Source: Laburnicola sp. R22_1 (taxonomy: Eukaryota > Ascomycota > Dothideomycetes > Pleosporales > Didymosphaeriaceae). Taken from it: 64,000 nt of DNA. How positions within the stretch are numbered: the stretch's first letter is position 1; every line of letters starts with the position of its first letter. A program made the position numbers and the translations under genes. The stretch covers positions 2,418,001-2,482,000 of the forward strand of contig JACONQ010000012.1 in the NCBI GenBank assembly GCA_014281115.1, written 5' to 3'. Positions 33,524 to 43,274 of this stretch are shown one piece after another. A model generated the notes under the pieces. That model was not told where the DNA came from and did no database searches. It saw only the letters and a program-made list of their open reading frames with translations.

Positions 33524-34871
33524 ATGGCAGGCACCATCCACCCCAACGACATGGACGTGTCGACGACGCCCGTGCTCGCCTCCAAAACGCTCCCCGACCT
33601 CAACACGCTCCTCAAATCCGACAAGAAGCCCTCGGCCCCGCGCGCGCCCCGCGTCGATATCGAGCCCCTGTACACAGCCGTCAAGTCGTCCATTAGCGAT
33701 GCCGACTGGGCCACCTACAAGACGTCGCTCTCGTCTTTCCTGCTGGGCAACCTCAACCAGGACGAGCTGACGCAGCGGCTGGATCGCATCCTGAGCACGC
33801 CCGCGCTCGAGCATGCGCATAATGCGCTCATGATGGCCATGTATGCGAATGTGTGGCGGGATGCGCCTGAGGCGGGCGTCGCTAGCTGGGTTAGCAGTAG
33901 CGACAAAGTGAGCAGCGGAGTGGTCAAGGGCACGGGCGATGAGAGCGAGAAGCGGTTGAAGCACGAGGTTATGCAGTTGAGTCGGCGAGAACGAAAGCGG
34001 CTCAAGACGATACATCAAGGCGGCGGCGCATTTGATTTCGGCGCCGCGGACGCCGTCGGCCCCCTCATGATGGAGTACCACGAGGCGCGGAGAGCCAAGT
34101 TGCCCGAGGCGGGGCCCGCGACCGCAGCCGGCGGCTACGGCAAGACGAGTGCGTCATTCATCCCTCCTCCTTCAGACATGCTAACCCTCCAAAGACTGGG
34201 ACCTCGAAATCCGCAAACGCTACACGTCCTCCCTCTTCACCGAGACGCACGAGTTCCCCACGCCCTCCACCATCTCGCACCGCCTCCTCCCCATCTGCTA
34301 CGAAGTCGGCCTCCCGCAAGGCCACGCCCCCGACTGCGCCGACTACCTCAACCTCGCGACGGAAACGTACATCAAGGAAGCGCTCACCAACTTCTTTGCC
34401 GTCGTCAATTCGAATGGGCCCGGGTACATTCGCACGGCCGAGTTCAAGCGGCGCGTCGAGCGCGAGGAAGACGGCGTGGCGCGCGGCGAGATGGCGCGCG
34501 TCGGGGGCGTGGGCGGCGAGTTGCCGGTTGAAGTCGAGGAGCGGCGGAAGAGGAAGTTGCTGTGTATGGAGGATTTGCGGCTTGCGCTGGATGTGGGAGA
34601 TGGTTATTTGGCGCAGGTGAGGCTTTTGGCGGGGCAGGTTGCCAATTCGCGGTTTTTGGATACGCCGGGGGTGGAGGAGCTGTATGATGATGGGGGTAGG
34701 CACGGGAAGAGAGGTGGTGGGGGTGCGTGGCATGTCGTCGATTTGGGGGAGCCGATGGTGTTGGATGAGGATGAGGGGGCGGGCGCGGGCGCGTGGGTGG
34801 GTGGTAGTGCAAAGGACGTCGGTGCTTTGGATGGCGTATTGGATGATGTGTTGGAGTTGGGGAATCTGTGA
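33524..34871 (+). CDS. HFI1: SAGA coactivator subunit Hfi1/Ada1
   Basis: Exons 33524-34148 and 34195-34871 (46-nt intron) encode 433 residues. APRVDIEPLYTAVKSSISDA then LSSFLLGNLNQDELTQRLD and HNALMMAMYANVWRDAPEAG are the typical Ada1 opening, and RLKHEVMQLSRRERKRLKTI continues it. The second exon has the RYTSSLFTETHEFPTPSTI and LPQGHAPDCADYLNLATETY part with the histone-fold-like region that pairs with Spt7 or Taf12 in SAGA. It is nuclear and needed for complex integrity. It lies 207 bp after the GCN1 stop, on the same strand. The C-terminus is Gly/Asp-rich and likely disordered. Nothing is broken. Confidence 0.9.
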
Positions 34872-35280
34872 TTGATGCCTGTTTGTTTTTTCTGTCGTGG
34901 TGCTTCTTGGGCGTTGAGTGGGTACCTACCCTACTTGTTGGTCTGTTGCTTGGTAGGGAGGGGAGGTAGGTACGTGGGTGCGGGCAGGGCGTGATGCATT
35001 CATGATACCCAGGAGTCTTGGATGGAGTTGTTTGACTTTCTTTGGTTCTCTTCGCCGAGCTTGTATATGTAGAATAGGATTGTAGAATAGGATTTTACAA
35101 CGTGTTGCATGTGTAGGTACCTAGGTAGAGGTAGTATACCATAGAATCTAGGTCAACTTGGAAACCACAAGCAGGGGGTGGGAAGAATTTTCGTTTATTA
35201 GGCTACTAGTACCTACTACATAGGCCAGATTCGTGGAGTAATCAATGTGCGATAGAGACTTCTATTGGAGTAATAAATAA
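34872..35280. other. Intergenic, AT-rich toward its 3' side
   Basis: 3' UTR of HFI1, then AT-rich sequence with GTACCTA-type direct repeats around 34920-35220. The phrase AGGTCAACTTGG (about 35152-35163) is echoed in inverted form (AAGTTGACCTGG, about 35290-35301), an inverted pair of about 12 bp. No gene recognised. Confidence 0.45.
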
Positions 35281-36177
35281 AAATCCTCTAAGTTGACCTG
35301 GATTCTACGGTGTTGGGTGGTGTCCGATGTGGAGCCAACCGCTGAAGAGCAGGAGCTGTTCATCGCGCGTGTTGAAGAGGAGTACGCCAAAGGCTACACG
35401 TCAAGCTTGTTTTATTTGGAAGGACGGCTCACGCAGCATGGACTATTACCGGAGCCAATCTATGAAAAACTAAACCAATATTGTTGGGGCCGCTTTCCCA
35501 TTCGGGGTGATCGTAATTATCTCGGCCCTCGCCGCTGGCTCGACCTGACTCAACTCTTAATCAACCCTTACTTTGAAGCCCTTTTTAGGGATGGATCTCG
35601 TCTTGTTCACAAGCGAGGCAAGTGGGAGATTTCTCTACGACCATATACGCGCGCCTCTCTCGACAGCCCACTGTTCGACCCTACCCAAGTTCCTCGTGGA
35701 TTCCTCGACCTAATCGGTCCCATGTATGCCACGCAGCCGCCATGTAAAGCATTGGGTATTTATTACAAGGATGTCTGCTTCTTCAAATTAGTCAGTCGCG
35801 TGCAGAACGAAGACGGGGTCAAAGTACATGAGCTCTTGCACGCCTTGCAGAATGCCGCTCCCGAGCGGCGGGCAAGATGGGCGAAAGAAGCACAGCGCAA
35901 ACTACGCCACGTGGCCGTTGCGCATTGGTTGGATGATATATGGATGAATGAGGGTGTACCAAAGTTCACAGTCGTGCTCACAAGTCCCGGCAAGACCGAT
36001 TTGTCGGACGATCACCTAAGGTACTGTGACCACATCAGCGGAGGTATGTACCGCAACTACCGTTGCAGTAGGTTTGAAAGACAGCTTGAGTGGGTGGGTG
36101 AGGAGGCGCTCGTGGATTTTGGAGAGAGTGGTACGGGCAGGGTTGCCGTTGATTGGGACGAGGACACGCCTAATTGA
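35281..36177 (+). CDS. Uncharacterised protein, 5' end unresolved
   Basis: An open frame of about 298 codons runs from an in-frame stop at 35278 to TGA at 36177. Internal ATGs occur late, so either an upstream exon is missed or the start is lost. Codon use is that of a real gene. Features include FYLEGRLTQHGLLPEPIYEK, FPIRGDRNYLGPRRWLDLTQ, a VKVHELLHALQNAAPERRAR helix and an acidic C-terminus ending VAVDWDEDTPN. I recognise no domain. It lies at the start of a low-gene, repeat-bearing stretch, so it could be lineage-specific. Confidence 0.45.
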   Translation, partial: KSSKLTWILRCWVVSDVEPTAEEQELFIARVEEEYAKGYTSSLFYLEGRLTQHGLLPEPIYEKLNQYCWGRFPIRGDRNYLGPRRWLDLTQLLINPYFEALFRDGSRLVHKRGKWEISLRPYTRASLDSPLFDPTQVPRGFLDLIGPMYATQPPCKALGIYYKDVCFFKLVSRVQNEDGVKVHELLHALQNAAPERRARWAKEAQRKLRHVAVAHWLDDIWMNEGVPKFTVVLTSPGKTDLSDDHLRYCDHISGGMYRNYRCSRFERQLEWVGEEALVDFGESGTGRVAVDWDEDTPN

Positions 36178-36865
36178 TCGGGCGGGTATACAGCCACTAA
36201 TGCGGAGAATCCTGCACTTTGGGTATGCCATTGCTGACGACATGTTTGAGGGGTTATATTGCGAAACTCACATTTGTTAGTCATATTTCTGCTTGTAGAA
36301 CTGAATAGTACAATTAAAGTCCAGTCCCTAAAATATGCCGTATGCTATCATTGGGGTACCCTCCATTTCTAAACATCACAGTATCCAGCCAACAGCAATG
36401 TGAAGTTACCACCGCCCTTCACCTAGATGTACCTAATAACCCTGCCCTACACCCTCTCAACAATCGCACGAACAAATGCTACCGTAGATACCAAACGTGT
36501 CTTTCACGCTAGTGTTCTTGGCGCTCCGTCATCCCCCACCCAGCTCTTCTTCTACTACTCCACGCTTGCTCCAGTACCTTCCGCTCTCCGTCTCGCGACT
36601 TTACCCTACTCTTTGTCTCGCGACTCTCTCCGTCCGCACCCCGGGTAAGTTGACCCCGCCCCCGCATGCTCTCCACACTGATTCAACGTCAAGCGCTCGA
36701 ACATGACAAGACAAAAAGACCGCAGCTACCAAGTCGCGCCCTTGTAGCTGCTTTTCCTCTCTACAGGGTCCCACAGAGCGCGCACGTGTGTGGTCGCAAT
36801 CACCCCAGGCGACAGACATTATTGACGAGCATCTCCAACGTCAGTGGGCCTCTGGACCGCGTCTT
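36178..36865. other. Intergenic, no gene recognised
   Basis: Short plus-strand frames at 36427-36914 and the minus frame at 36601-36819 have no family features; a C/T-rich stretch (36500-36620) explains their Ser/Pro-rich translations. Confidence 0.45.
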
Positions 36866-37372
36866 GGGCGATAACGCGTGCCAGTACAGTCAACTAGCAG
36901 GTACGGGTGACTAGCGCCAATCCTTTGCAGGGAGGGGCTGACCCATGCGCCGCTAGTCACCCGTACCTGCTGGTTGGCTGTAGCCTGTAGGCGAGCGGCT
37001 GCACCACCTTAGGCGATCAACGTGGGCTAGGGTAGGCACTATCTTAGGCGATAACGCGTGCTAGGGTAGGCAAGCAGCTACACCACCTTAGGCGATAACG
37101 CGTGCTAGGGTAGGCAAGCAGCTACACTACCTTAGGCGATTAACGCGACTAGGCACCATCTCAGGCGATAACGCGTGCTAGGGTAGGCAAGCAGCTACAC
37201 CACCTTAGGCGATCAACGCGGCTAGGCACCATCTCAGATTCTCAGGCGATAACGCGTGCCAGGGTAGGCAAGCAGCTACACCACCTCAGGCGATAACGCG
37301 TGGCAAGGTAGGCGAGCGGCTGCACCACCTCAGGCGATCGACGCGTGCTAGGGTAGGTGAGCAGCCGCAGTC
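36866..37372. repeat. Minisatellite of about 44-bp units rich in ACGCGT
   Basis: Nine or ten units beginning AGGCGAT(A)AC..., some complete (44 bp: AGGCGATAACGCGTGCTAGG then GTAGGCAAGCAGCTACACCACCTT) and some shortened to 29-37 bp with ending CACCATCTC. An isolated unit lies at about 36866-36882, upstream of the fold-back. Seven ACGCGT hexamers occur in about 500 bp. Unit-to-unit differences are mostly transitions. Confidence 0.85.
36885..36982. repeat. Fold-back: 32-bp inverted repeat around a 34-nt loop
   Basis: The arms 36885-36916 and 36951-36982 are reverse complements at 30 of 32 positions; the 21-bp core (AGCAGGTACGGGTGACTAGC plus G) is perfect and both mismatches are transitions. The fold-back interrupts the minisatellite, separating one unit from the rest. 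It could be a small MITE-like element or a cruciform-forming site. Confidence 0.8.
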
Positions 37373-38351
37373 TTCACTCTATAGCGTGGTATTAGTGGTT
37401 TTAGGTTTTATGGCTGCACTTCTTACCGTCATAGCCATGGCCTTCTTCTCCGTTCTATTTCCCAATCTTGTCCCTAAGCGTGCGCTTCAGCGTGGCGGTT
37501 ATGGCAGCCAACTCAGCTACCTCAACACCACACTCACCAGAATAGTCTACCATAACATCAAAGCAACAAGAAGAAGCTATGTATGCACCTACAATCCGTG
37601 TGCGATGCGGGCTGCTCACCAGCACCTTCAAAAGGCGGTCGCAAGCCTTGGCTACTAAAATAAAAGAGATGGGAGAAGAAGCTAGATGACTTCTGTGCAT
37701 TAGGACCTTAGTAGCGTTGGTGCTCGGGAACGTAACGGGGACTGGGACCTGAACTACCTCTTAGAATCAGCCGCTAACCAAAACGACAATTGCCTAGCAG
37801 AGCCGGCGTGGGAGAAGTACCTGACGTTCTCAGCAGACGGGAATTAAGGAGCTAGGGATACATTTTATAGATAGGGGTATCTCCTTGTAGAATGTGCTAG
37901 ACTATTGCGCCCGGGGTCCGATCAGGGAAGAGTTTAAATGTTCCTGTACTTAGTCAGTGGCTTAGTATGAGGGTGGCTCCTCTGGCAGCGTCAAACTCTG
38001 AGACCTGATGCGCCATTGTCCTGTTAAATCGAGATATTTTCCTGAGTTTGAGGTTGTCTTGTCTGCGTGCCCGGCCACCGACGTTATTAAGTCCTGATTA
38101 TTGGAGGTAGACCCTTCTGGTTTTGATGGTTGGTATTGCGGCAGTCATGCGCTGTGTCTTAGCCGATCATTGACACTGCTATACCGCACTAAAGGCTAGG
38201 CTTATATACCCGTGTTCGCAACAGTGTCCAGTAGTAAAGCCTCGGGTAGTTTCACACAAGAGTGGCAGGTCTGCGGCTTAGAAACTGCGTTGGTCATAAT
38301 GATGAACTTGCCGATATAAGGGAGGAATGAATTTATTTATCGGCGCTTAAG
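37373..38351. other. Unassigned region between minisatellite and UCH gene
   Basis: No intact gene recognised. A stretch at about 37710-37846 reads open on the plus strand (DLSSVGARERNGDWDLNYLL then ESAANQNDNCLAEPAWEKYL, ending ADGN-stop) and is preceded by an AG acceptor-like site; it may be a relic exon. The ORFs at 37386-37700 on either strand carry no recognisable domain. Confidence 0.4.
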
Positions 38352-39183
38352 CTGGCGCGTATCCGGAACTTTTCACAGAGCTTATACACCAATTGGGTGT
38401 TTCGAGCGCACTCGGTTTCCACCATGTCTTCTCCATTGATATCTTCTCCATTGATAATCCTGAACTTCTTGCCTTCATTCCCCGGCCGGCTCTAGCTCTT
38501 GTGCTCGTTTCCCCGACAACCGCTACATATGAGGAGCATACAAAGGATAAGGAGAATTTAGTAGAGGACTATGCGAAGAGCGGATCACAAGAAGAAGTTA
38601 TGTGGTACAAGCAGACTATCAACAATGCGTGTGGGCTTTACGGCATTTTACACGCAGTGAGTAATGGAAATGCAAGGGACTTTGTTGGTAAGCATAGGCG
38701 CCCAGCTTAAGTAAATGAGAGGGTGGGTTTGGGCAATTTGGGTGTCATCCCGCTCTCGTTTCAATATCCCTTCTGAGAGCTTATAATTTGCTAATGACGG
38801 CTGCTACTTTAGTTCCAGGCTCACACCTGCATCGTCTCCTCGAGAAGTGCCAGCCATTAGGGCCGCTCGATCGTGCAGAAGTCCTCGAGAATGATACGGA
38901 GCTCGGATCAGCTTATAAGATGGTTGCCACGCGAGGATCATCAAAGGTGCCTACGAACGCGGAGGACGAGGTCGATTTCCATTACGTCTGCTTCGTCAAG
39001 TCCAACAAGAATGGCCACCTTTATGAACTCGATGGTGATCGGAAAGGTCCGAAAGATAGGGGACCCCTGGAACCAAATGACGACGTCCTTTCCGAAGGTG
39101 GCCGAAACGCGATCAACGAGTTTATTCAGAGGGAGCGCGGTCAGAATTCGAGTTTCAGTCTGTTGGTTTTGGCCCCAACGTGA
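38352..39183 (+). CDS. Ubiquitin carboxyl-terminal hydrolase, UCH (peptidase C12) family; 5' exon not found
   Basis: Exon from about 38352 (after an in-frame TAA at 38348) to 38687, intron 38688-38812 (125 nt), exon 38813-39183. The order YPELFTELIHQLGV, FIPRPALALVLVSPT, KQTINNACGLYGILHAVSNG, then DFHYVCFVKSNKNGHLYELD matches Yuh1/UCHL3. The oxyanion Gln, nucleophile Cys, catalytic His and Asp are all present, so it could cleave small adducts or precursors from the ubiquitin C-terminus. Odd points: a 15-bp tandem duplication (TCTTCTCCATTGATA twice, near 38430) turns FHHVFSIDNPELL into FHHVFSIDIFSIDNPELL, and no start codon is visible. It is surrounded by repeats and a pseudogene and may be a lineage-specific paralogue. 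Confidence 0.75.
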
Positions 39184-39191
39184 CAGTGTAG

Positions 39192-41534
39192 CTATATTGG
39201 TGCACTGCGACGGTCGGGTACGTCACGACAGTGTGATAACCGGAGCAACAGAACATTTAGGAAGCGATGCTTGTGTGCAGAAATGGAAATCGAGTGGGTG
39301 GATCTAAATACAACACGCGAATCAAAGAATTGCTCTTCTTCACTGTCAAAACCTTCATCACTTGCGTGTCTATGCCCTTCACCTCCTGTACGAACTTTGG
39401 CGCCAATAATATGCTCTCCGACAACCTTACGATTCTTCAAAATGCACTGGACCTTTTCGTTGATTCCCTCATTAAGCGAGAGATCCATGGCCGACTGGTC
39501 ATCGTTTGTTACCTAATCCCAATCCAGCGCGTCACCTCCGAAAGTGACTAGCTCGCGTATGATATCATAATTGTTCCATGATGCTGCGACATGTAGAGGT
39601 GTCCAGTTCTCATGGTCCACGGCGTTGATATTAGCTCCAGCCTTGAGCAACTCTCTGACAACATCCAGACTCCCATTGTCTGTACTTACCGACACCGGCA
39701 TAGCTATTGCCAAGTGTAATAAAGGCGATACGGCGTTGATGAGGATTCGCCCCGTGTTTTAGTAGGGTCCTTGTCGCATCTACCCATCCATACTCAACCG
39801 CCCATGCGAGCGCTGATCTGCCGGTGGAATCTGGGATGTCGATACCGTCGGTCAAAGGCGAAGTTGATTCAGATTTACTTAGGTAATCATCCAACGTTTC
39901 GTGGTCTCCTTGAATGCCTAGAAGCACTCTGTGAATGGTCGCGAAGTTTGAGGCTTCTACATAGTCTGCAACAAGCTCAAGACTCGATTTTCCGGACAAC
40001 TGGGTTAGGTGCTCGAAGTCGGATGAGTCGGGTATACGTGATCCACTGTGTTTCATGGCTAAAGAGACCAGAGTATCGCCTATCATAGTATCGGTATAGT
40101 TAGAAAGGAATGCTTGATGACGTATTGCGTCACTTACCTTCCCCTTTCGTCTTTCATATCGGTATCTGCGCCTACATCGAGTAGGAACTGGCATGTCCTC
40201 ACTGCGACCTCTTTTCCTGAACTTCTCCAGCAATAGTATGAGGCGTACTGATGGATGTAAGCCGCATGCGTCGAAAGTTGAGCACCGACTTACATCTAGA
40301 AGCCCCAGACCATATGGATCCACATCATAGAGAGATGCAGCGCCTGACTGTAAAAGCCTCATGATATTCTCAAGATTCCCTTCTTGAGTGCAGACGAGTA
40401 TTGGAGAATCATATGGAATAGTATTCAGAGTACGGACACGTACGTTCAACGGGAGAAATCGAACAGCGAAATCGACTTTGAAGTTTGCCACAGCGGAGCC
40501 AAACCAAGGTGGTAGGAAGTATTTGATTTCAGTCTCAGGAGATCGTTTGCGCCGACATGTCTGCTCGCCACATTGCGAAAATCTGGAAATGGCCCATGAT
40601 AGGTTAGAAAACCCGAGGATGATATCTTCCAAACAATTCGAAAGGAGCCTCGGGGAGCGTATGACGGACCGAAAGTGACATTGGCATCTGCAATCTTCGA
40701 GGCAGCTCAAGGGCGTTGCCGTAGACCTGCTTGGAAAGGAGAAGGGTAGAGCTCTGTTTTCTTTTGGTGCGTTTGGGCGATGGCACGAGATGGATGTTTT
40801 CATGGAAAGTGAGAGCGGCAATGCGGTGTTGCTGGAAGACGCCGTAGCCGACCATTCGCTCAAGATTGTTTTCTGATCATCACCGCGCGGGAGTTTCGGC
40901 AGGGCCTCGTCTGTTTCATCGTCCTTTTCTTGCTTGATATCACTCTCTTTCGTGAATTCCTTCTATTTTTCTATCAAAGAAAGCTGATTTTTGATGACCA
41001 TATCCATCTTCATTTCGAGTCGGGTTACTTGAAGGCCGTGCCTCGCACTACATTTTCTGTATATCGTCAGATTCGACAAAACATCCAAACTCCATTTGGC
41101 ATCATACAGCGTTCTGAGTGCGATGAAGTTGCACATCGTTGACTTTTGAACCCTCAACAATTCTTGGAGTTTCTTTGCCTTTTTGACCATGCGTATCCAT
41201 TGAAACCTATTTACTTGAGTCTCTCCGTCTTTTTCAAGCCCTTCTTTCCGCACCTTATTGATTAGTGCTTCAATCTTTTCAATGATGTGCTGTCCATTCT
41301 TCACTGCTCCCTCCAAGCAGATCTTGGCAGTGCCGTGTTCTTCTGGTGTCCACTCTCCGAGATCGTTAACTTCTAATAAACTTGAAAGCATCGTTCGGAA
41401 GTCCGTCACTTGGTCGGACAAAGCTAGAATCTCGTTCGGCGCATCTCTGAACGTGTCGATTAGAGTGTGCAGACTGTGGCTTGTTTTGCTCCTACGGCAA
41501 TAAGCCCTACGATTGCACTTGCGAACTCAGCCAT
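39192..41534 (-). pseudogene. Ankyrin-repeat protein with fungal STAND-type N-terminal domain (multiply disrupted)
   Basis: From ATG 41534 the protein opens MAEFASAIVGLIAVGAK, then after losing one A in a short A run (41484-41487) continues in another frame as SHSLHTLIDTFRDAPNEIL, the usual N-terminal helical domain of fungal STAND/ankyrin proteins. Further lesions: TAG at 40963-40965 in IEK-stop-KEFTKESD; frame mismatch across the intron 40080-40137; a frameshift near 39740-39747 before INAVSPLLHLAIAMP; TAG at 39513-39515 in DALDWD-stop-VTNDDQSAM. Both TAGs would come from CAG by C-to-T at CpA. Ankyrin units (VDATRTLLKHGANP, VRELLKAGANINAVDHENWT) and CRCQCHFRSVIRSP are clear. It ends 8 bp from the UCH stop, in convergent orientation. 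Confidence 0.75.
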
Positions 41535-43274
41535 AGTAATCAAAGCCCTTATCTGCCAGTATGCGAATGCTTTGATGCCAAAATCCTCGACCCCACGCGT
41601 ACGCCGTCGCTAAAATGGAAAATGTCTCTAACCTTCCCAGGGCGTTAACATGGCTGGCGACCCAAGGAACTATACCATTACGTTTACTCAAAATACGAAG
41701 CATGCATTCGTTCACTATAATCCTAACAAGCGCCGGGTCACTCAAGCCGAAAGAGATGACATAATTAAATAGCTGACCAACCCCCACAAGCGTCTATTTA
41801 CGCAAGAAGAGTTTAGTTAACGTCATTATATCTGCAAGACCTTTACCTAGGACAATAATACACACACCCTACTTATATTTGCAAAGAAGGGTGCTAAAAG
41901 GAACTAAATAGTAGTAACAGAGGATAATATTGCGGATGTAGTTAAGTTAGTACATAACAGCAATAGTTATGCCAGATAGGATGCGACATAAAAAGATAAA
42001 AGCAGTTCCTACTACAGGATTCTCTAGGTGAATATTATATTCCTACTTAAGGAATGCCAAGTCTGTATGCACGACGCCCGAAAACGACCGAAGGGATCTG
42101 CTGTCGTTGCACCAAACACTCAATTGATGGATCATGGCAATAATCTCTTTGACCTTGATGAGATGTTCGAAGAATTCTGTTCGCAGGATTAAAGTAGGGA
42201 CGTCCTATCGCGGAAGGCGTGACACGGTTTCGATAAAGGTTATACTAGGCTACAAAGTCGCGGGAGGATATGGAATAGGTGGATATGGAGCGTACGAGGG
42301 GAAGCTAGCGCGAGTATGTAGGATGTTTTCGGGGGTGCTCGAACAGATGTACGTCCGAATCGGTTGTAGGCTACGAGCAACACGCTGATTGCTTTCTACG
42401 TCGTAATTATACCTGTCGTCGTCTCTGTCGTTAGCTGCCATGTTTATCTTAACCTCGGTTGTGCCCACATACAGTATCTTACCTTTGGTGTATTCCGACA
42501 GCTTCGTATCGCCCAAACTGGCCCCTTACCTCATAGCACTATCCCGACGGAAGCTTTGCTAAGATGTCTTCCAAGAACGCAATGAGTTGCGAGGCCTGTG
42601 CAAAGCTTCATATCGGTCGGTCGGTCGGCGGCGGCATCGGCGGCGTTAACGGCGGTCTGCAAAGCTTGAAGGCAGCGTGATGTTTTAATTCTGTGTGTAT
42701 GCTGCACTGAATCGCGCAGTTGCACAATGGTTGGTTAGTTGGTTTGTTCCTACTCAGTTTCAGCCACACCCCCTGCTTACTAGTAGTAGTAATTAAAAAG
42801 AGCGTAAAAAAGGTAATATAAGTATAGTCTTTAGGAACTTACCTACTAGTATATAATTCTATAGTTATATATAAATTACTATATAGCTAAGGAATAGAAA
42901 TACCTACTATTAGTTTTCGCCAGCTAGGCTTATCATGATGTTAGAAAATCTACTAGTACAAGCATTATACGCGGGCCCGAACCCTGCGATGCTCTCACTC
43001 CGCACGTCGACGGATGGACGCCAGCCATTGTTCTTCTTTATCACTCGTTCCGTCGCTGCCAGCTGCGTCGCGACTTGCACAGTGAGGGAGCAAGGTCGGT
43101 GCGTGCGACCCTTCGATGCTGGGCCGCCTCACTCGGACTGTGGCTTGTAAAAGTTTCGCGGCTGCCTTCACCGCGTCGTCGTCACCCACTCCCCTCCCCG
43201 GCGCCCTCCACACGCGCACTCCTCGCCTCGCCTTCGCCCCTCGACACGCGCACACGCTCCGCCGCCTGCACTCG
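41535..43274. other. Intergenic region with AT-rich patches
   Basis: AT-rich patches at 41800-42060 and 42780-42920 look RIP-affected (TpA-rich), but no element ends are found. Minus frames at 41527-41787 and 42250-42516 have no recognised domain. The last 160 bp (43116-43274) encode, in frame with the next gene, an Arg/Ala-rich possible leader. Confidence 0.45.

Noticed and set aside
36989..37372. Regularly spaced repeat considered as a CRISPR array
   Set aside because: Units are contiguous and the between-unit parts are themselves repeated, so there are no unique spacers; the setting is a eukaryotic genome.
37386..37700. Overlapping plus (90 aa) and minus (81 aa) frames
   Set aside because: No ATG of good context, no domain, and neither can be joined to exons.
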